This document shows positions 36,598 through 46,242 of a DNA stretch of 64,000 nt, piece by piece (the first letter of the stretch is position 1; the number at the start of each line of letters is the position of its first letter). The DNA is taken from assembly GCF_031583025.1 (NCBI RefSeq), contig NZ_CP134062.1:5305234-5369233 (forward strand), given 5' to 3'. The notes beneath the pieces are model-generated. The model made no database searches, had not been told where the DNA came from, and saw nothing but the letters and a program-made list of their open reading frames with translations. Source of the DNA: Mycobacterium sp. Z3061. Lineage in GTDB: Bacteria > Actinomycetota > Actinomycetes > Mycobacteriales > Mycobacteriaceae. Both the position numbers and the translations under genes were made by a program.

Positions 36598-39351
36598 ATG
36601 TCGTACCTGGTAGTGGGTCCGCAAATAGTCGCGGCGGCCGCGGCGGACCTGAACAGCATCGGATCGGCACTGAGCGCAGCCAACGCTGCGGCGGCGGTTC
36701 CGACCACCACCCTGCTCGCGGCCGCGCAGGACGAGGTGTCTGCCGCACTGGCGGCACTGTTCTCCGGACACGGCCAGGCTTATCAGGCCGTCAGCGCTCA
36801 GGCGGCGGCGTTCCATGAGCAGTTCATGCAGGCGTTGAACACCGGCGGAGCCATGTATGCCGCCGCCGAGGCGGCGAACGCCTCCCCGCTGCAGACGCTG
36901 CTTGACGGGATCAACGGCCAGATCCAGGCCGCGACCGGTCGCCCGCTGATCGGCAACGGCACCAGCGGCGCGCCGGGGACCGGGCAGAACGGGACGCCCG
37001 GCGGCTGGCTGATCGGAAACGGCGGGGCCGGCGGTTCGGGCAAGGCCGGTACCGACGGCGGCGCCGGCGGGGCCGGCGGGGCCGCAGGGTTCCTCGGCAA
37101 CGGCGGCGCGGGCGGCGCCGGCGGAGCCGCCACCACCGGGACCGGCGGAGCAGGTGGCCGAGGCGGGGTGGCCGGGATGATCGGCGCTGGTGGCGCCGGC
37201 GGGGCCGGCGGAAACTCGGTCGCCGGCGCAGGCGGTACCGGCGGGGCCGGCGGCAGCGCCGGCATGCTCTTCGGAGCCGCCGGGATCGGGGGCGCCGGTG
37301 GATCCACGCAGAGCCTGACCGCGCTCGGCGGAGCCGGCGGCGCCGGGGGTGACGGCGGGATGTTCTCCAGCGGCGGAGCCGGTGGGGTCGGCGGCTTCAG
37401 CTTCGGCGACGGTGGCGCCGGAGGGGCCGGCGGCGGGGGCGGCCTATTCGGGCCGGGCGGCACCGGCGGAACCGGTGGCACCAGCATCGGTACCGCCGGT
37501 GGCGCTGGTGGCGCCGGAGGGGCCGGCGGCATGTTCGGGGCCGGCGGCACGGGTGGTTCCGGCGGCCACGGCGCAACCGCCGGTGGGCCGGCGGGACTGG
37601 CGGCAACGCGGGCATGCTCGGCTTCGGCGCCGGCGGCGCCGGTGGCATCGGTGGAGAGGGCGTCACGCCGGGCGGAATCGGTGGGGCGGGTGGCGCCGGG
37701 GGCAGTGCCGGGATGATGTTCGGCGACGGCGGGGCCGGCGGCGCAGGCGGGTTCGGCGCGACGAACGGCGGGAAGGAGGAGCCGGCGGCAGCGCCGGCAC
37801 GCTCAACGGCTCGGGGGAGCGGGGGCGCCGGCGGCCAAGGTGGAACCACCAACGGCGGGGCCGGCGGTGCCGGTGGCGCGCCCGGCATGATCGGCAACGG
37901 CGGTAACGGCGGCAGCGGCGGCGCCGGCGGCACAGGAGCCGGCGGAAAGGGAGGCATCGGCGGGGCCGGCGGCGGGTTCGGTACCGGGTTGATCGGTGAC
38001 GGCGGCAACGGCGGCAACGGCGGCACCGGCACCACTCCGGGCGAGGCCGGCGCCGGCGGCATCGGCGGCCAGTTGCTGGGTCTCGACGGCTTCAACGCGC
38101 CCGCCTCCGCCAACCCGATGCACGCCATGCAGCAGCAGGCCCTGAACAGCATCAACGCACCCGTTCAGGCCATCACCGGGCGCCCGCTGATCGGCAACGG
38201 CGGCAACGGGATTGCGGGCACCGGAGCGGCCGGCGGCGACGGCGGTTGGTTGTTCGGTAACGGCGGCATCGGTGGTTCCGGGGCGGCCGGTGCCACCGGT
38301 AGCCCCGGCGGCAGCGGCGGCCGCGGCGGAATCCTGTTCGGTTCCGGCGGGTCGGGCGGCGCCGGCGGACCCGGTGTCACGACCGGCGGTGCGGGCGGCG
38401 CCGGCGGCTCGGCGTTCCTGATCGGATCCGGCGGCAGTGGCGGTGCCGGTGGGACGGCGGTGGCCCCGGCCGGAACGCCCGGCCCGTTCACCGGGGGCGC
38501 GGGCGGGCGGGGCGGCGATGCGGGCGTCCTGTTCGGCGCCGCCGGGTCCCGGCGGGGCAGGCGGTGGCCCCGGTACCGGTGGGGCCGGCGGCGCCGGCGG
38601 CACCGGGGGGTTGTTCGCCAATGGCGGAGTCGGCGGGTACGGCGGGTTCGCCGGGCTCGGGGGTGCCGGCGGGGCGGGCGGCGCCGGCGGGCTGTTCTCC
38701 GCCGGCGGAGACGGCGGGACCGGCGGATTCGGCACCACGACGGGCGGGACGGGAGGGTCCGGCGGCAGTGGCGGGCTGTTTGGGGCTGGCGGCAACGGCG
38801 GCGCCGGCGGATACAGCCTTTCCATCGGCGGAACCGGTGGGCAAGGCGGCAATGCCGGAATGTTGGCCGCGGGTCCGTCGGGCGGTGCAGGCGGTAGCGG
38901 CGGGGGCGCCAACAACGGAACCGGCGGCACCGGGGGGACCGGCGGCAACGGCGGTGTGCTGTTCGGCGCCGGCGGGGCCGGTGGCGACGGTGGCGGCGGA
39001 CTGTTCGGCTCTCATGGCGGCGCCGGGGGCGCCGGCGGCAACGCCGGTCTGCTCAACGGCTCTGGGGGTGCCGGGGGCGCCGGTGGTGCGGGAGGCCCGA
39101 ACCCGAACACCATCGGCGGCCTCGGCGGGGCCGGCGGCAAGGCGGGGCTCAATGGCAATGGTGGTGATGGAGGCGCCGGCGGGGCAGCCTCCGGAGCGGG
39201 TGGCGGCGGCGGTAACGGCGGCAATGCCGTGCTGATCGGCAACGGCGGCAATGGCGGCAACGGCGGAACCGGCACACCAGCGGGTGGCGCCGGGACCGCA
39301 GGCAGAGGCGGGTTGCTGCTCGGCCGGGACGGCGATATCCAGTCGGCCTGA
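36598..39351 (+). pseudogene. Second PE_PGRS gene, tandem copy, with four apparent frameshifts
   Basis: It has the same plan as the gene before it: PE domain ([21 protein letters not shown]), GRPLIGNG at 36937-36960, a first PGRS module, an internal GRPLIGNG linker at 38178-38201 and a second PGRS module ending [13 protein letters not shown]. The start ATG 36598 is preferred to 36592 because AGGAG is 7 bases before it. Frame changes occur near 37585, near 37775 and 37810 (a compensating pair), and near 38545 (extra C). The net shift is zero, so the same frame is restored at the end. As written, translation stops at 37716. Confidence 0.85.
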
Positions 39352-39361
39352 CCCCGCCGAG

Positions 39362-39871
39362 TTACGCGGCCTGTTTGGCCGGGGGCCGGTAGAAGATCAG
39401 CAACTGCCCGACGGCCCCGGCCAGGCCCAGTCCCACGGAGATGGCCAGACCCTGCCACCCGTCGAACCAGTTCTTGCCGAAGATCAGGTGATCAAGGCTG
39501 AGCTTCCCCGCGCCCAGGGTCGCGACGACCACGGCGGTCACCGCCAGCACCAGGTTGTACTCCCAACCCTCCTTGACGATGAAGAAGCCGTTGGACCGGT
39601 GCACGGTCCAGGCCGCCACCAGCATGAGCGAGACGAACCCGGCCGCCGGGATCGGAGTCAGCAACCCGGCCGCCAGCCCGAGCCCGGCCGCCGTCTCGGT
39701 GCTGGCGGCCACGGTCGCGTGGAACTTGCCCGGCTTCATCCCGATGCTTTCGAACCAGCGCGCGGTACCGGGTATCCGCCCACCGCCGAAGAATTTGTTC
39801 AAGCCGTGCGCGGCGAGGGTCAGACCCAGCACCAGTCGCAGGATCAGCAACGCGACGTCATAGGGAGTCAT
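39362..39871 (-). CDS. DoxX family membrane protein
   Basis: 169 residues from the ATG at 39869-39871 (MTPYDVAL); a longer open frame upstream is not needed. Four hydrophobic segments (LLILRLVLGLTLAAHGLNKFF, AGLGLAAGLLTPIPAAGFVSLML, YNLVLAVTAVVVATLG, LAISVGLGLAGAVGQLLIFY) and the HGLNKFFGG motif are typical of DoxX proteins. Some family members take part in thiol redox complexes with SodA and SseA in mycobacteria, but this one has no clear partner. It is convergent with the PE_PGRS gene. Confidence 0.9.
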   Translation of the reverse strand: MTPYDVALLILRLVLGLTLAAHGLNKFFGGGRIPGTARWFESIGMKPGKFHATVAASTETAAGLGLAAGLLTPIPAAGFVSLMLVAAWTVHRSNGFFIVKEGWEYNLVLAVTAVVVATLGAGKLSLDHLIFGKNWFDGWQGLAISVGLGLAGAVGQLLIFYRPPAKQAA

Positions 39872-39971
39872 ACCGTCAAAGCTAACGGGTGAGCAACAGC
39901 GGCGAGCAGCCGAGCCTGGTGATCGGTGTGGGAACATTGCGGGCGTTCCGGCAACGACGAGGAGGTGCATC

Positions 39972-41594
39972 TTGGCTGGTGCCGCACACGGCCGGCACTC
40001 CTCCGCGCGCACGCTGAAAGACGCGGTGGTGGTGCTGGACGGCCGGTCGCGTCACCCGCGGGAGATCCTCGGCAACAAGGGCCACGGCATCGACACCATG
40101 CGCCGGCACAATCTGCCGGTGCCTCCCGCCTTCTGCATCACCACCGAGGTGGGCCTGCGGTATCTGACCGAACCCGGACCCACCATCGATGCGATCTGGG
40201 CAGACGTCCTGGACCGGATGAGCTGGCTGGAAGAGCAGACCGCGCGCACCTTCGGACGAGGACCGCGCCCGCTGCTGGTCAGCGTGCGGTCGGGAGCCAC
40301 GCAATCGATGCCGGGCATGATGGACACGATTCTGGACCTGGGCATCAACGACGACGTCGAACGGGCCCTGGCGGACCAGGGCTCCATCGAGTTCGCCCGC
40401 GACACCCGCCGCCGGTTCACCACCATGTATCGGCGCATCGTTGCCGCCGATTCATACCCGTCCGACGACCCGTACACGCAGCTGCGGACGGGCATCGAGG
40501 CGGTGTTCGCCTCCTGGAACTCCCCGCGCGCGCTGGCCTACCGCGATCACTACAACCTCGACGAACGGCAAGGCACCGCGGTGGTGGTGCAGGCGATGGT
40601 GTTCGGCAACCAGGCGGCCAAGTCGGGCGCCGGCGTGCTGTCGTCGCGCAACCCGATCACCGGAGCCAACGAACCCTTCGGCGAATGGCTGCCCGGCGGA
40701 CAGGGTGACGACGTGGTGTCCGGCCTGGTCGACGTCGAACCGATCACCGCGCTGCGCGACGAGCAACCCGCGGTGTTCGACGAGCTGATGGACGCCGCGC
40801 GCAGCCTCGAGCGGCTCAATTCCGACGTCCAGGAGATCGAGTTCACCGTCGAGGACGGCAAACTGTGGCTGCTGCAGACCCGCGGCGCCGAACGTTCGGC
40901 GCAGGCCGCGGCGCGACTGGCACTGCAACTGCGCCATGAAGGGCTGATCGACGACGTCGAGACGCTGCGGCGGGTCACGCCCACCGACGTCGAGGCGGTG
41001 CTGCAGCCATCGTTGCAACCCGAAACCCGGTTCAGCGCGCCACTTCTGGCCAAGGGCCTACCGGCCTGCCCGGGTGTGGTGACCGGCACCGCCTACACCG
41101 ACGTCGACGAGGCTCTCGATGCCGCCGACCGGGGTGAGCCGGTCATCCTGGTCCGTGACCACACCCGGCCCGAGGACGTGCTCGGCATGCTGGCCGCACA
41201 GGGCATCGTCACCGAGGTGGGTGGCCCCGCGAGCCACGCGGCCGTGGTCAGCCGCGAGCTCGGGCGGGTCGCCGTGGTGGGCTGCGGCCAGGGTGTGGCC
41301 GCCGCACTGGCGGGCCGGCAGATCACCGTCGACGGCTACGAAGGCGAAGTGCGGCAAGGGATTCTGAGTCTGGCGGCATGGTCGGAGGACGACACGCCGG
41401 AATTGCGCGAGCTGGCCGAGATCGCGCTGCGGGTGAGCCCGCTGCGGGCGCACGCGAGCGGCGACCATCCGCGCCTCGACACGTCCTCCGACGAGGCGTT
41501 GCGAGCCGCCCTGGCGGCCGGACACACCGACGTCGTGTCCGCGACGCCACTGATCACCATGCTCAACGCGATACGCTTGCAGTCCGGCTCATGA
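39972..41594 (+). CDS. ppdK: Short pyruvate phosphate dikinase-like protein
   Basis: 540 residues against about 880 for a full enzyme. The N-terminal ATP-grasp half is present (LGNKGHGIDTMRRHNLPVPPAF, SVRSGATQSMPGMMDTILDLG, PFGEWLPGGQGDDVVSG, EIEFTVEDGKLWLLQTR), then the swivelling phosphohistidine domain (EVGGPASHAAVVSRELG). The C-terminal pyruvate/PEP barrel is absent. The M. tuberculosis PpdK (Rv1127c) is short in the same way. It can probably phosphorylate its own His; the final acceptor is unclear. TTG 39972 is chosen as start because AGGAGGTG is 7 bases upstream. It overlaps the next gene (ATGA). Confidence 0.9.
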   Translation: MAGAAHGRHSSARTLKDAVVVLDGRSRHPREILGNKGHGIDTMRRHNLPVPPAFCITTEVGLRYLTEPGPTIDAIWADVLDRMSWLEEQTARTFGRGPRPLLVSVRSGATQSMPGMMDTILDLGINDDVERALADQGSIEFARDTRRRFTTMYRRIVAADSYPSDDPYTQLRTGIEAVFASWNSPRALAYRDHYNLDERQGTAVVVQAMVFGNQAAKSGAGVLSSRNPITGANEPFGEWLPGGQGDDVVSGLVDVEPITALRDEQPAVFDELMDAARSLERLNSDVQEIEFTVEDGKLWLLQTRGAERSAQAAARLALQLRHEGLIDDVETLRRVTPTDVEAVLQPSLQPETRFSAPLLAKGLPACPGVVTGTAYTDVDEALDAADRGEPVILVRDHTRPEDVLGMLAAQGIVTEVGGPASHAAVVSRELGRVAVVGCGQGVAAALAGRQITVDGYEGEVRQGILSLAAWSEDDTPELRELAEIALRVSPLRAHASGDHPRLDTSSDEALRAALAAGHTDVVSATPLITMLNAIRLQSGS

Positions 41595-42196
41595 TGGATC
41601 TGCAAGTGCTGCAAGCTGTCCGACTGAAGGGCCGGGTCAGCCCCGCCGACCTCGCCCGGACATTGGATGCCGGCGCCACCGAGACCGAGGAGGCGGTGCG
41701 CCGACTCGCCGCGGCGGGCCTGCTCATCGAGGGACCCACCGTGCGGATCAGCCCCGACGGACGCGCCCGCCTCGCCGAGTTGCTGACCGCCGAACGAGAC
41801 GGCGTGGACGCCGCGACGATAGACGCCGCTTACCGCGAATTCCGGTCAGTCAACGCTGATTTCAAGGCGCTGGTCACCGACTGGCAACTCCGCGACGGCC
41901 AGCCCAATGATCACGGGGACGCCGGGTACGACGCAGCGGTGCTGGCCCGCCTCGACGACGTGCACCAGCGGGTCACGCCGATCATCGCGGCGGTCACCGC
42001 TCAGCTGCCGCGTCTGCGCGGCTACCCGGCGAAGCTGGCCGCGGCGCTGGACAAAGTGAAGACGGGCGACATCGCCTGGCTGACAAGGCCACTCATCGAC
42101 TCCTACCACACCGTGTGGTTCGAGCTACATGAGGAGCTGATCCTGGCCGCCGGCCTGACCCGCGAACAGGCGGCCAGATCCGGTGACGCGCAGTGA
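41591..42196 (+). CDS. Rv1126c-like protein coupled to PpdK
   Basis: 201 residues. The first 65 look like a winged helix (LKGRVSPADLARTLDAGATETEEAVRRLAAAGLL, VRISPDGRARLAELL); the rest is helical with the conserved-looking WQLRDGQPNDHGDAGYD and TGDIAWLTRPLIDSYHTVWFELHEEL. The start overlaps the ppdK stop and the pair is also adjacent in M. tuberculosis (Rv1127c-Rv1126c). The fixed partnership suggests it supplies or regulates the missing acceptor function of PpdK. No family function is known to me. Confidence 0.85.
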   Translation: MMDLQVLQAVRLKGRVSPADLARTLDAGATETEEAVRRLAAAGLLIEGPTVRISPDGRARLAELLTAERDGVDAATIDAAYREFRSVNADFKALVTDWQLRDGQPNDHGDAGYDAAVLARLDDVHQRVTPIIAAVTAQLPRLRGYPAKLAAALDKVKTGDIAWLTRPLIDSYHTVWFELHEELILAAGLTREQAARSGDAQ

Positions 42197-42197
42197 C

Positions 42198-43421
42198 TTA
42201 CAGGGCAGCGTCCAGTAGCCGCAGATAGTCCTGCACGTCCGGTACCGCCGACTCCGCCGCGTGCACACTGATTGCGACCGTGTCGCCGATGCCGTGCACA
42301 CCGTGCGTCAGCCCCATCACCGGCGAGAGGCCCGGATAGCCGGCCGTCAGCACCACCGGCACGCCACCGAAGCTGAGATCGGCGGCCCCGCGGTGCACGC
42401 TGGACACCACTGTGTTTCCCGACACCTGCTCTGGCCGCACGTCCGCATCGAATTGACTTACCCCCCAACGCAACAGCACGGCAGGCACGGTCGCGAAGGC
42501 CTCGTCGGAGGCGCGGGTGGCGGGATGCTCGAAGCGGCGACGACCGTTGGCCAGGTCGGTGGCGATGCGTTGCACCCTGGCGTCGTGGCCGAGTTCCGGG
42601 TACAGGCCCACCAAGATGTTGCCGAAGTGGTTGAAGCCCAACGGCGCACCGGGCTTGGCCATGGGCACCTCGGCCGCCAGTGACACCGCGGACGGTCCCA
42701 GCAGATCCGACAACGCGGTGGATATCGCCGACAGCGCCGCGACGGTGACAGTCGGACCCTTCAGTTGCCCGCGGCGGCGCGTCAGTGTGCGCATCACCCG
42801 CGGTCCCGCCGGTTCGGAGTTGGTGGGCAACAACGGCCGCGACCCCAGCACCGGCGCCAACGATCCACCCTCGGTGTCACGGACGAACCGGCGGTGGGCC
42901 CGCGCGGCAACCATGCCCCGCCACGGCAGGAATCCCGCCCGCGGCCGCACGGCCGGCACCGGCTCCTGACGGCCGAACAGCCACGCCGCCATGGCCGACG
43001 CACGGGCGCCGTCGGCCAGCGCGTGCGCGACCTGCAACACCGCCACGGTACCTGCACCCTGGACCCCCGGGATGCCGTGCACGGACGCGAAAACGTGTAA
43101 TTGCCAGGGCTTCTCGCGAATATCCAGCTGATCGCCCGCCAGCTCGACGACGGCGTCCAGGCAACCCGCCCAGCTCTCGTCGGACAGCTCGTGCCGGGCG
43201 ACCCGGCGCGGTTCGATCGGCGCCTGCACCCAGCGCGGATAGCTCAGCCGGCTGGCCTCCCGGACAACCAACCGCAACTCGGGACATCCCCGGGCCCGGC
43301 GCAACACCTGCGCCACTGCCCCGTCAGGATCGGAGGGTTCGCCGCCGAACGCGTACAGCAGGAACTCGTCGTTGGGTATCTTGGCCGACATCCAGTAGAA
43401 CTGCGCGTCGACGGCGGCCAT
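42198..43421 (-). CDS. WS/DGAT-like acyltransferase family protein (Rv1125-like)
   Basis: 407 residues from ATG 43421 (MAAVDAQFYWMSAKIPND); a TTG at 43439 would add six. The pattern fits the wax ester synthase/diacylglycerol acyltransferase group: an N-terminal FYW start, the active-site region reading VAHALADGARA in place of HHALVDG (the second, catalytic His is kept, the first is Ala), and a C-terminal GNILVGLYPELGHD and TVAISVHAAES. It would move an acyl chain from acyl-CoA to an alcohol if active. It follows ephC by 18 bp and is convergent with the Rv1126c-like gene. Confidence 0.82.
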   Translation of the reverse strand: MAAVDAQFYWMSAKIPNDEFLLYAFGGEPSDPDGAVAQVLRRARGCPELRLVVREASRLSYPRWVQAPIEPRRVARHELSDESWAGCLDAVVELAGDQLDIREKPWQLHVFASVHGIPGVQGAGTVAVLQVAHALADGARASAMAAWLFGRQEPVPAVRPRAGFLPWRGMVAARAHRRFVRDTEGGSLAPVLGSRPLLPTNSEPAGPRVMRTLTRRRGQLKGPTVTVAALSAISTALSDLLGPSAVSLAAEVPMAKPGAPLGFNHFGNILVGLYPELGHDARVQRIATDLANGRRRFEHPATRASDEAFATVPAVLLRWGVSQFDADVRPEQVSGNTVVSSVHRGAADLSFGGVPVVLTAGYPGLSPVMGLTHGVHGIGDTVAISVHAAESAVPDVQDYLRLLDAAL

Positions 43422-43439
43422 CCGCTGCCCGGCCGTCAA

Positions 43440-44360
43440 CTAACCGGGATCTCGGGTGTCGGGTGAGCCGATGAAAGCCAGCACCAGTTCGGCGACCTTG
43501 TCGGGTTGTTCGAGCTGCAGGAAGTGTCCGGCGTGGGACACGATGGAGACTTCGCTGCCGGGCGGCAGGATGGGTTCCACCCAGTGCGCGAAAGCCGGTG
43601 TCATGCAGCCGTCGTCACGACCGTGCAGGTACAGGGTCGGCAGCTTCGGCGGCTCGGTCCAGTACCGGTGCAGTTCCGCGTACTGCGCCGGCGGCCGGGT
43701 GTTGCGGATGGTGGCGCGGTAATACCCCAGCGCCGCGCGCCAGCTTTCCGGCGTCCCGATCGCGGCGTCGACGTGGCGCAGGTCCTCCTCGGCGTGGTAG
43801 CCCGGCGACCATCGCCGCCACAACAGCGGCAGCACCCATGACGCCGACCGTTCCGGCAGAAACGGCAGCTGGAAGTAGCTGATGTACCAGCTGCGCAGCA
43901 CCTGACGTGAAAGCTCGGCGGCCAGCCGCCCGCGGTCGGATAGCCGGCCCAGCGGACGGAACGCGCCCGACGGCGGCACCGACATGATCACCGCCTTGGC
44001 GAACGGGCTGTCCGGCATCGCGGCCAGCCCGGTGGCGGCGATCGCACCCCAGTCGTGACCGATCACCACGTCCCGCTCGGAACCACCAGCCGCCGTCCGG
44101 ACCCGGAGTGCGTCATGCATCAGGGCGCCGACGTGGTAGCTGCCGTCCACCGGAATCGAGGACGGTGCGTACCCGCGCATGAACGGCGCCACCACCCGCC
44201 AGCCGGCCTCGGCCAGTCGCGGCGCGAACTTGCGCCAACCGTAGGCAGTGTCGGGAAAGCCGTGCAGACACAACGCAATCGGGCCGTCAGCGGGGCCCCA
44301 GGTGAGCGCCTTGAGGTCACCGTTGGAGCCCTTCACGTCGATCCACCGTGGTTCAGACAA
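43440..44360 (-). CDS. ephC: Epoxide hydrolase, alpha/beta fold
   Basis: 306 residues from the TTG at 44358-44360, which has AGGAG five bases upstream; a TTG at 44399 would add 13 residues without a ribosome site. The oxyanion region is CLHGFPDTAYGW, the nucleophile Asp is in GHDWGAIAATG, and the His of the triad is in HAGHFLQLEQPD; LYLHGRDDG carries the acid. An Asp nucleophile means epoxide hydrolase or haloalkane dehalogenase. The neighbourhood (Rv1125-like gene behind it) matches EphC, Rv1124. Confidence 0.9.
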   Translation of the reverse strand: MSEPRWIDVKGSNGDLKALTWGPADGPIALCLHGFPDTAYGWRKFAPRLAEAGWRVVAPFMRGYAPSSIPVDGSYHVGALMHDALRVRTAAGGSERDVVIGHDWGAIAATGLAAMPDSPFAKAVIMSVPPSGAFRPLGRLSDRGRLAAELSRQVLRSWYISYFQLPFLPERSASWVLPLLWRRWSPGYHAEEDLRHVDAAIGTPESWRAALGYYRATIRNTRPPAQYAELHRYWTEPPKLPTLYLHGRDDGCMTPAFAHWVEPILPPGSEVSIVSHAGHFLQLEQPDKVAELVLAFIGSPDTRDPG

Positions 44361-44540
44361 CTCGACTCCTGTTCGCCGTGGACAGCCCGCACCGTCCAAC
44401 GTAACCGGCCATCAGGGGGACAAGAAGCCCGTCGATCGGGGGACACGAATTTCCTCCCGGTTGTAGCCGCTCGGTCGACAGACGGCAGCCCGTCCCCACG
44501 GGAGCCTTGATGCAAGGGCGCAGAGGGAGGAGCAGCAACG

Positions 44541-45641
44541 ATGTCGTTCGCCGCCTTACCACCGGAGATCAACTCCGCACGCATGTACACCGGGCCGGGT
44601 CCCGGCTCGATGATCGCCGCCGCGGTGGCCTGGGAGCAGCTGGCTGCCGATCTGGAATCCATTGCGGGTTCGTTCGAAGCCGTGATCACCGAATTGATCG
44701 GCGGTCCGTGGCTGGGTGCCGGCGCGACGGCCATGGCCGCGGGCGCCCTGCCTTACCTCGGGTGGCTCAACGCCACCGCCAACCAGGCCGCGCAGGCCTC
44801 CGGCCAGGCCAGGGCAGCCGTCGCAGCCTACGAAGCCGCCTATGCGATGACCGTCCCACCGGCGCTGATCGCCGCCAACCGCGCCCAACTGGCGGCGCTG
44901 ACCGCCACCAACTTCATCGGCCAGAACACCCCGGCCATCGCTGCCACCGAAGCCCAGTACGGCGAGATGTGGGCGCAGGACTCGACGGCGATGTACACCT
45001 ACGCCGCCGCCTCGACCGCCGCCAGCACCCTGACCCCCTTCACCGGACCACCGACGCAGGCTTCCGCCCAAACCGGTATCGCCTCGGTGGCTTCCGAAAT
45101 CGCGAGCGCACTGTCCCAGCTGATCGGCGCCATACCCGGTGCGCTCGCCGGCCTCGGATGGAGCGGACTCCCCGATTGGGTGAGCGATCTGCAGACCGTG
45201 ATGAGCATCTTCGGCACCCCCTTCTTCGCCACCACCGCACTGGCGGGCCTGGGAATGTCGATGATGTCGAACCTCAAAGGCCTGCTCCCCGCGGCGGCCG
45301 CCGTCGGCAGTCAGATCGCGTCGTCGCTGGCTCCGGTAGTCACCGGCACGGTGAGCCCGGCATCGCTCACCGGCACGGTGTCGGCCGGCCTGGGCAAGGC
45401 GGCCGGCGTCGGGGCACTGTCCGTGCCGCGCGCCTGGGCGTCAGCGGCACCGGCTCTCACCCGGGCCACCGCACTGCCAGTCGGCACAACCGGTGTCACG
45501 GTCCGGGCCCTGGGCGGCGTCGGTCCGGAAGGCCTGCTGGGCGGGCTGCCGCTGACCCAGATGTCCGCCCGCGCAATGACGGCGTCGGAATCCCGACTCG
45601 AACTACCCACCCTGCGAATCCTCCCGGAGGCGGTCGGCTGA
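44541..45641 (+). CDS. PPE family protein, PPE-SVP subgroup
   Basis: 366 residues. PPE domain with [36 protein letters not shown] and YGEMWAQDSTAMYTYAA, then a hydrophobic middle and the SVP motif ALSVPRAWASAAP at about residue 293. GGAGGAGC stands before the ATG. The stop shares its last base with the ATG of the TetR gene (TGATG), so the two are translationally coupled, which is an unusual partner for a PPE gene. No PE gene is adjacent. Confidence 0.93.
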   Translation: MSFAALPPEINSARMYTGPGPGSMIAAAVAWEQLAADLESIAGSFEAVITELIGGPWLGAGATAMAAGALPYLGWLNATANQAAQASGQARAAVAAYEAAYAMTVPPALIAANRAQLAALTATNFIGQNTPAIAATEAQYGEMWAQDSTAMYTYAAASTAASTLTPFTGPPTQASAQTGIASVASEIASALSQLIGAIPGALAGLGWSGLPDWVSDLQTVMSIFGTPFFATTALAGLGMSMMSNLKGLLPAAAAVGSQIASSLAPVVTGTVSPASLTGTVSAGLGKAAGVGALSVPRAWASAAPALTRATALPVGTTGVTVRALGGVGPEGLLGGLPLTQMSARAMTASESRLELPTLRILPEAVG

Positions 45642-46240
45642 TGACAGACATGACTTCAACGGCACGGGCCCGGCGCTGGGCCAAGACCGATGCGACCCAG
45701 CGCCGCATCCTGGACGCGGCGACCCAGGTGTTCGCCACCAAAGGCTTCACCGCGGCGACGATCGCCGAAGTGGTCGCCGGTTCGGGCGCCAGCATCGGCA
45801 GCATCTACCACCACTTCGGCGGCAAGAGCGAGCTGTTTCTGGCGATCTTCGAGCAGATGGCCGACGCCGTCGAAAGACGCATCCAGGCGGCCGTGGGCGG
45901 ACTCGGCACCTCCGCGCCCGACCGGCGGCACGTCTTCCAACTCCACGTGCGGGCGTACCTGACAGGGATGTGGGAGAACCGTTACGCGGCCCGAGTGCTG
46001 TCGTCGGGCGACACGCCTGCCGGCTTCGAGGTCACCCGCCGCAAGCGTCTGGCTTCGGTCCTGCACAACTGGATGGAGGTGCTGGAACTGGACGCGTCCC
46101 CGCGCAAGCGGCTGATGGTCCGCGTCCTGATCGCGACGGTCGCCGAGTCGACGCTGATGGTCATCGGCTGCGACGATCCGGACGAGGTGCCGCCGATCAT
46201 CGAGGCGACGATCGAATGGATCGACCAGATCACCGGGTGA
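45641..46240 (+). CDS. TetR family regulator coupled to the PPE gene
   Basis: 199 residues. HTH at about 20-65 (TQVFATKGFTAATIAEVVAGSGASIGSIYHHFGGKSELFLAIF), then a helical ligand domain ending PPIIEATIEWIDQI. CGGAGGCGG at the end of the PPE gene serves as the ribosome site. It may repress its own PPE-tetR operon, but no palindrome was confirmed upstream of the PPE gene. Confidence 0.92.
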   Translation: MTDMTSTARARRWAKTDATQRRILDAATQVFATKGFTAATIAEVVAGSGASIGSIYHHFGGKSELFLAIFEQMADAVERRIQAAVGGLGTSAPDRRHVFQLHVRAYLTGMWENRYAARVLSSGDTPAGFEVTRRKRLASVLHNWMEVLELDASPRKRLMVRVLIATVAESTLMVIGCDDPDEVPPIIEATIEWIDQITG

Positions 46241-46242
46241 CT

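Noticed and set aside
28305-39351. Repeated GC-rich units as CRISPR or satellite DNA
   Set aside because: They are codon-phased MPTR and PGRS protein repeats, not direct repeats with unique spacers.
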